A stretch of 64,000 bases of DNA. Origin: Aquatica leii. Taxonomy: Eukaryota > Arthropoda > Insecta > Coleoptera > Lampyridae. The notes under the pieces are model-generated. The model saw only the letters and a list, made by a program, of their open reading frames with translations. It made no database searches and was not told where the DNA came from. A program made the position numbers and the translations under genes. Numbering within the stretch: position 1 is the stretch's first letter; the number at the start of each line of letters is the position of its first letter. Positions 62,583-64,000 of this stretch are shown piece by piece. The stretch is taken from contig CM069432.1 in assembly GCA_035610365.1 (NCBI GenBank), forward strand, positions 78,000,520 through 78,064,519, written 5' to 3'.

Positions 62583-63024
62583 CTATTCGTTCGTTTGTAA
62601 TTTTTTAAATTTTTTACCATAGTGTTTAATAACAAAACTAACCTTCTTTCTGCATCATCTCTAGGTCCGAAACCAGAATACCCATCTACACCATACATTC
62701 CTGGACTACCATATCCATAAGAATTACCATAACCGTATGAATTGTACATTGGACTGTTATATCCCATATGATTATAAGCCCCACTGTAACCATAATCTGA
62801 AACATCGTTAATTAAAAACGTGCTCAAACTATTTCTAATAAAAATTGCTTACTAGAGTACGGAGACATTCCATAGTTACTCACAGGCATCGAATAACCTC
62901 CTGCAGTAGGTCTTGGTGGAAGTGCAGGTACATTTCTTGTTGTTCCGATTTGGGGTATAACAGGATTTGGATTTGAACTTCTCAGGACGGGGGCTTCATT
63001 ATTAGATGCATTAACAGACGTCAT
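38152..63024 (-). CDS. PEX13: Peroxin-13, peroxisomal membrane import docking protein
   Basis: Four exons join in phase into 419 residues (human 403): 63024-62853, 62796-62643, 39499-39090 and 38675-38152. Residues 1-107 are Pro/Asn then Tyr/Gly-rich (VPALPPRPTAGGYSMP, YNSYGYGNSYGYGSPGMYG), as in all PEX13 proteins. Exon 3 holds the conserved membrane core: RFIQFAEESSRNTFASVE, MMLDNTLFAMTSSFRAIL, FRLFRWLYKKLISLMGY and a transmembrane segment WPIVAFLGVIVSAPYLIS. Exon 4 carries the C-terminal SH3 domain (KAAFDFRATSPNELSL ... GWAFAVGNGKSGLIPLNYI). PEX13 sits in the peroxisomal membrane, forms the YG-rich import phase and docks the PEX5 cargo receptor with PEX14. Intron 2 is 23.1 kb and full of transposons. 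Introns 1 and 3 are short. The coding exons look intact. Confidence 0.95.
39500..42797. other. PEX13 intron 2, 3' part, no gene recognised
   Basis: AT-rich intronic sequence. A run of nine or so C residues sits near 42151-42160 in a GC-richer patch (TTGCAATTGCACCCC...), possibly a transposon edge. Short open frames at 41275-41496 and 41785-42057 show no recognisable domain. Confidence 0.4.
42798..43072. mobile_element. MITE of about 275 bp with long imperfect inverted ends
   Basis: The left arm (42798-42890) with ATCAAATAAAATGCACTAAA and AGGTAAAAAGTAATTATTTA matches the reverse complement of the right arm (42980-43072: TTATTTTTTACTTTTCAGTG, CAGCTTATTTGATGCAT), with scattered mismatches over about 90 bp. 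AAAGTCGATGCC pairs with GACATCGACCT near the centre. No ORF. Confidence 0.6.
43431..44200 (-). pseudogene. RTE-like LINE, 3' end of the reverse-transcriptase ORF
   Basis: Minus frames read, in order, a region with IESEKVRLKLNRQK, then AWSAFGKQSKILKD-like words, KKCGLQSMCVTGIILRYSDM (the K-x-x-L-x-x-CV-x-P-x-x-TYG region) and the well-kept tail: MERQMLNIKLTDKKRN, IRNKTKLRDIKEE, SLKWRWAGHTMRQIYGRWSK and WRPYMGKRRPATNQVD. The 3' end is a GATGATGATAC-type tail near 43431, typical of RTE-like elements. 5' truncated, stops present, not functional. Confidence 0.7.
44930..45062 (+). repeat. Repeat X, copy 1
   Basis: CGTCCGTTTTGACGTATGTT ... CCGGAAATTTTACTTTTCCGG ... GGCCGGTAAAGT ... AGTAGAATTTTATAAC ... 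GTTGGCA. The same ordered blocks recur at 45538-45662. It contains a GCCGGAAA/TTTCCGGC hairpin. Confidence 0.65.
45389..45503 (+). repeat. Repeat Y, copy 1, with a strong hairpin
   Basis: GGTCAGCACAAAAAATGTTG, TGTATCACACGTCCTAAAAG and then an inverted repeat: TTTTGCGAGTATTCGCTTTT with TGTAGGCCTCGG on the left and CCTCGGCCTACAAATAAGCT with CATACTCGCAAAAT on the right (45431-45503). The first 60 bp recur at 46603. Confidence 0.65.
45538..45662 (+). repeat. Repeat X, copy 2
   Basis: Direct copy of 44930-45062 with small differences (CGTCCGTTTTGACGTATTTT ... GCCGGAAAAATTACTTTTCC ... AGAAGTTGGCA). It directly follows repeat Y copy 1. Confidence 0.65.
46110..46435 (-). pseudogene. Crypton-type tyrosine recombinase remnant, internally deleted
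   Basis: On the minus strand 46435-46330 gives MDIPPHIKEAAQNVIT and, one base shifted, NLLPTKTSDRYWK, the N-terminal LLPxK-x-x-x-RY helix of Crypton-like recombinases. After a short gap 46290-46130 gives LYTGNCICRNSATALVSQGT, NIT-stop-LKK, then DSTVAEEYIEDSLTAKI. That is the catalytic YTGHCFRRSSAT ... VAEGYIEDS box, with the HxxR His replaced by Asn and the nucleophile Tyr kept. The whole central part is gone. It lies between repeats X (copy 2) and Y (copy 2). Confidence 0.55.
46603..46680 (+). repeat. Repeat Y, copy 2, truncated
   Basis: TTCGGCACAAAAAAAGTTGT, GTATCACACGTCCTAAAAGT and ATTTTGCGAGTATAAGCATA, then TTTGTAGGCCGAGGC. It matches repeat Y copy 1 up to the hairpin stem and then diverges. 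Confidence 0.6.
47927..48255 (+). repeat. Direct repeat pair, 27 bp, about 300 bp apart
   Basis: ACAAGAGTCATATCACCTAT+CCGGAGA at 47927-47953 and ACAAGAGTCGTTTCACCTAT+CCGGGGA at 48229-48255. The intervening 275 bp show no gene. The pair may be long direct-repeat edges of a small element. Confidence 0.5.
48386..48542. mobile_element. Short fold-back element (about 157 bp)
   Basis: The left arm CACGTCCCTCAAGTTAGCAA + TACAAAGTTAGCA (48386-48418) pairs with the right arm TGCTAACCTTGTACTGCTAA + CTTGAAAGACGTA (48510-48542), with few mismatches. No coding content. Confidence 0.55.
48635..49245 (+). pseudogene. Tc1-like transposase remnant
   Basis: The N-terminal HTH part is in one frame: YYWIQREEQGAEND, HRSGMPSLLSRVEKDNII, TTSATIRERLQLQCSLQTIK and NTLKAE, then a stop. 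Other frames continue: YRPIKKPVITKKNAYRRLQF, VLFFSDEKTF (first catalytic Asp), SAAYWGWMS, VVQEWFLQHPEVERIRWPP and KSLIINP. The DN-x-x-x-H box with the second Asp is absent, and the SPDLNPIE box has become SLIINPL, so the DD34E triad is gone. No inverted ends were found. Confidence 0.7.
49348..49412 (-). other. tRNA-like sequence (T-arm and anticodon-arm resemblance), SINE or pseudogene
   Basis: The minus strand has GAAGGTTCAAATCCCGATTG, a good T-arm/B-box, preceded by a possible anticodon stem GCGG-loop-CCGC (near 49375-49392). A matching 5' acceptor stem and a clean D-arm are not seen, so it is not a functional tRNA. It sits just beside the Tc1 remnant. Confidence 0.33.
49677..50328 (+). repeat. 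Dispersed repeat Z, copy 1
   Basis: Begins GATGTACCCACGATAACTCT + CGAACCAAAAGT, continues AACTTGAAATTTGGTATGGA, GAAACCGGAAGT, ATCCGCCATTT, TTCGAATCTTGCCTGCAACG and ends TATAGGAAAGTCGTGTGGTG + CCCACACCAG followed by T-run. The internal segment around 49930-50070 is tandemly duplicated. It is shared with 60133-60440 and 60555-61072. Confidence 0.7.
51680..54007 (+). mobile_element. piggyBac-family element with TTAA target duplication
   Basis: The ends CCCTCTATT (51680-51688) and AATAGAGGG (53999-54007) are inverted, and TTAA lies outside each (51676-51679 and 54008-54011), the hallmark of piggyBac insertion. It is 2328 bp long and contains a recognisable but broken transposase on the plus strand. 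Confidence 0.9.
52050..53616 (+). pseudogene. piggyBac transposase (PGBD-like), inactivated
   Basis: An acidic N-terminal exon (SDSEDSVLDDDIE, to about 52201) is followed by an intron and an in-frame exon from about 52281. The DDE region then reads: FKFVLSDKFLDEVV, an in-frame TGA at 52617-52619, ELQRFIGVIIWMSLIKQPNT, RRYWTPSTRT, a frameshift near 52870, CDEQIIPFKGRISLKTYNPK, WGYKMWVLAG, YYNN-stop-FTEIPLLAYLK (stop near 53139), FSRAEKKKIEIDVPDVV, YNKHMGGVHLQDSLLGLYR. The usual YFDNYFT and GGVDxxD catalytic Asp positions are Asn and His here. The product would therefore be dead even without the stops and frameshift. The family excises and inserts precisely at TTAA. Confidence 0.85.
54686..56324. 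other. PEX13 intron 2, no feature recognised
   Basis: AT-rich sequence with one GC-richer patch rich in CpG (CGCGTATGCGCATG, ACGCGTACGCGTC at 55340-55380). No gene, RNA or repeat was identified. Confidence 0.4.
56325..56397. repeat. (TA)n microsatellite, 73 bp
   Basis: Uninterrupted TA dinucleotides in PEX13 intron 2. Confidence 0.95.
56398..58739. other. PEX13 intron 2, no feature recognised
   Basis: AT-rich sequence with long T and A runs. No gene, RNA or convincing repeat was seen. Confidence 0.4.
58740..59395 (+). mobile_element. Internally deleted hAT element
   Basis: The edges CAGAGAGGGGCAGGGGGGGC (58740) and, reversed, CAGACGGGGGCGTCG (59395) are similar GC-rich inverted ends of the CAG-start type used by hAT elements. 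Between them only the C-terminal transposase domain remains. Flanking 8-mers do not match as a duplication (TCGACAAC lies 8 bp further left, TCGACATT to the right), so the exact borders are uncertain. Confidence 0.5.
58860..59219 (+). pseudogene. hAT transposase C-terminal dimerisation domain (hATC)
   Basis: One open frame reads NFKEEIKTWSYCKQNN, FFDLLKQSKDFYPSVHTAIQ, VFLTLPCTTCTVARSFSTLR, RTKTWLRSTMSNDRLNGLCM, TTLHKQRL and ends at TAA 59217-59219. This is the hATC dimerisation region (P-x-T/S-x-x-x-ERSFS-x-L-x-x-K-x-x-LR-x-x-M-x-x-x-RL-x-x-L), as in ZMYM/P52rIPK-like insect hAT proteins. The catalytic RNase H-like part and BED finger are missing. Still open, but it has no start and no active site. 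Confidence 0.75.
60133..60440 (+). repeat. Dispersed repeat Z, copy 2 (3' truncated)
   Basis: Matches copy 1 from GTTGTACCCACGATAACTCT to GTTCGAATCCTGCCTGCAACG. Copy 3 begins about 115 bp later, giving a head-to-tail pair. Confidence 0.65.
60555..61072 (+). repeat. Dispersed repeat Z, copy 3 (full 3' end)
   Basis: Begins GATGTACCCTCGATAACTGT, contains GGTTCGAATCCTGCCTGCGA (a B-box-like word at 60869-60888) followed by a T-run, and ends TAGGAAAGTCGTGTGGTGGC + CACACCAG and T-run. The final GTGTGG/CCACAC can form a hairpin. Confidence 0.65.
61415..61533. mobile_element. Fold-back element, about 120 bp
   Basis: The left arm GATTATAAGCGACTTTCGGC + GTCGTAGTTAAACACCCAGA (61415-61454) pairs with the right arm TCTGGGTGTTTAACTACGAC + GCGG ... 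AAAAGTCGCTTATAATC (61485-61533). The right arm is 9 bases longer. The loop is about 30 bp. A half copy is at 24612-24660. Confidence 0.65.
62318..62510. mobile_element. Short Tc1/mariner-type MITE
   Basis: The edges TA|CAGT (62316-62321) and ACTG|TA (62507-62512) match Tc1/mariner ends with a TA duplication. AAGTGAGGTCC words recur at both ends, and AAAGTGAGGAC ... GTCCTCACTTT forms a perfect hairpin at 62424-62454. No ORF. Confidence 0.4.
62516..62579. repeat. (TA)n microsatellite, about 64 bp
   Basis: A TA run in PEX13 intron 2, some 60 bp past the exon 2 donor and directly beside the Tc1-type MITE. Confidence 0.95.
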
Positions 63025-63449
63025 TGCCTTGGTTAATGAATCACGATAAAATGCATGCTCAAATCGTTCTTTTCATTATTAATAAAAAAAAATTAAACTT
63101 GACACTTTGAACTTACATACGTATTTACCGTATTTACGAAAGATTTTTGACGTAAATGTTTTTATAAAGGCTAGTGCACACTAGGCAAGTGCGGATTTAC
63201 TTTTCTTTAAGTTTTAAAGTCGACAAACCACTCTCAACGTACATAAGTAACATTGGTTGCACTATAATCTTTTTTTGTGTTGAACAAATACTTTTGGAAT
63301 GAATAGCAGACTTCTTTTTAAATCGGAGAGAAAGGAAAGTTCTACCCTAGCTCTATTTCATTTTAATTAATTACCCTAAACTAACTAGAATTTTTGTAAA
63401 TGTCCCTAAATAAATGTCATTCTTGACAACAAACCACAACAAACCTTTA

Positions 63450-63990
63450 TGGCACGCCGTTTTACTCTTTATTATTAAAATTCAAATTGAACAACAAATT
63501 TAATTCTTAAATAAATTTTAATGTTTCTTTTAAATGTCTTACAAAATTTAAATGTTGCTTTTAAATATGTACTTATTTAATATGTAAGTTTGATTCATGT
63601 GTATTAAGATTTAAAATTAGTAATACCAGATCAAAATCCACATTTAAATTGATTGAGTTAAAATGTAAGAATAAATGTAGTTATTTAAAATTAGCAACCG
63701 ACATTTTAATGTAGTTATTTAAAATGTCGTTTTGATAATTTTAATTCGTCGCTACGGTCGGTGGTGCGTTCTACAACTAAATTTACATTGTATTCCCTAT
63801 ATTGACATAGTTTCAAAACTCACCACCGATTGCAGCGACCAATTAAAATTATCAAAACAACATTTTAAATAGCTACATTTAAATGTAGGTTGATAATTTT
63901 AAATAACCACTTTAATTCTTACATTTTAATTCAGTCTATTTAAAATGTGGATTTTGATTTGGTGTTATAAATTTAATTCTCAATACACCT
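63450..63990. repeat. AT-rich palindromic repeat, second locus
   Basis: Starts GGCACGCCGTTTTACTCTTT, like the edge at 50750. The palindromic words TTTTAAATGT/ACATTTAAAA and GATAATTTTAATT/AATTAAAATTATC flank a GC-richer core (63740-63845) with CGGTCGGTGGTG and CACCACCGATTG. The core is shared with 51030-51160. The element may continue past the window end. Confidence 0.6.
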
Positions 63991-64000
63991 GAAATAATCT

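Noticed and set aside
1-64000. CRISPR arrays, bacterial operons, rRNA genes, functional tRNAs
   Set aside because: No regularly spaced repeats, no prokaryotic gene layout, and no complete tRNA cloverleaf or rRNA sequence was seen.

Overview
The window is from an insect nuclear genome. It is AT-rich, its genes carry GT-AG introns, and it is dominated by decayed transposable elements. Four conserved eukaryotic genes can be read exon by exon: EIPR1/TSSC1 (minus strand, 3' exons missing at the left edge), COX5B (minus), RpS7 (plus) and PEX13 (minus, complete). The protein wording (for example the insect-style CECGHWF end of the COX5B zinc site) and the set of elements (piggyBac, HARBI1, THAP, Crypton, RTE-like LINE, hAT, Tc1) point to an insect. 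The order cannot be fixed from sequence alone.

Layout. 1-7242: EIPR1, whose 4.6-kb first intron holds a hAT-type end, a Crypton tyrosine-recombinase fragment and an RTE-like LINE remnant. An incomplete HARBI1-like nuclease lies at the left edge. 8870-9710: a decayed THAP zinc-finger gene. 15020-21506: an element bounded by inverted CCCTAATAGCACA ends, with a degenerate LINE (15480-19500, minus) nested inside. 23599-24164: COX5B. 25820-26969: RpS7. 28430-34180: a Ty3/Gypsy-type fragment (integrase C-terminus, then a macrodomain, then a CCCH-like finger), split inside the macrodomain by a 4600-bp DNA transposon (29079-33678). 38152-63024: PEX13, whose second intron is 23.1 kb and acts as a transposon sink (MITEs, RTE LINE, Crypton, Tc1, piggyBac, hAT, long palindromes, a tRNA-like repeat).

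Most interesting point. The 4600-bp element has perfect 11-bp terminal inverted repeats (CCCAGGTAGCA), a 2-bp CA target duplication, TGACGTC motif arrays under both ends and two genes on one strand. The first is a fully open seven-exon DUF4806 protein gene (363 codons). The second is a TNP2/DUF4218-like transposase broken by about three frameshifts. Four other termini in the window (1296, 14404, 15020/21506, 37610) look alike: CCC at the outer edge, an AT dinucleotide outside it, and an array of a short, copy-specific motif just inside. Together they suggest a family of CACTA-like elements whose repeated motif differs between lineages.

Housekeeping genes do not form an operon here. COX5B and RpS7 are divergent neighbours about 1.65 kb apart, serving respiration and translation. 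PEX13 (peroxisomal import) and EIPR1 (endosomal/EARP and dense-core vesicle traffic) are independent. All mobile genes except the DUF4806 gene, and perhaps the edge-truncated HARBI1-like gene, are visibly broken.
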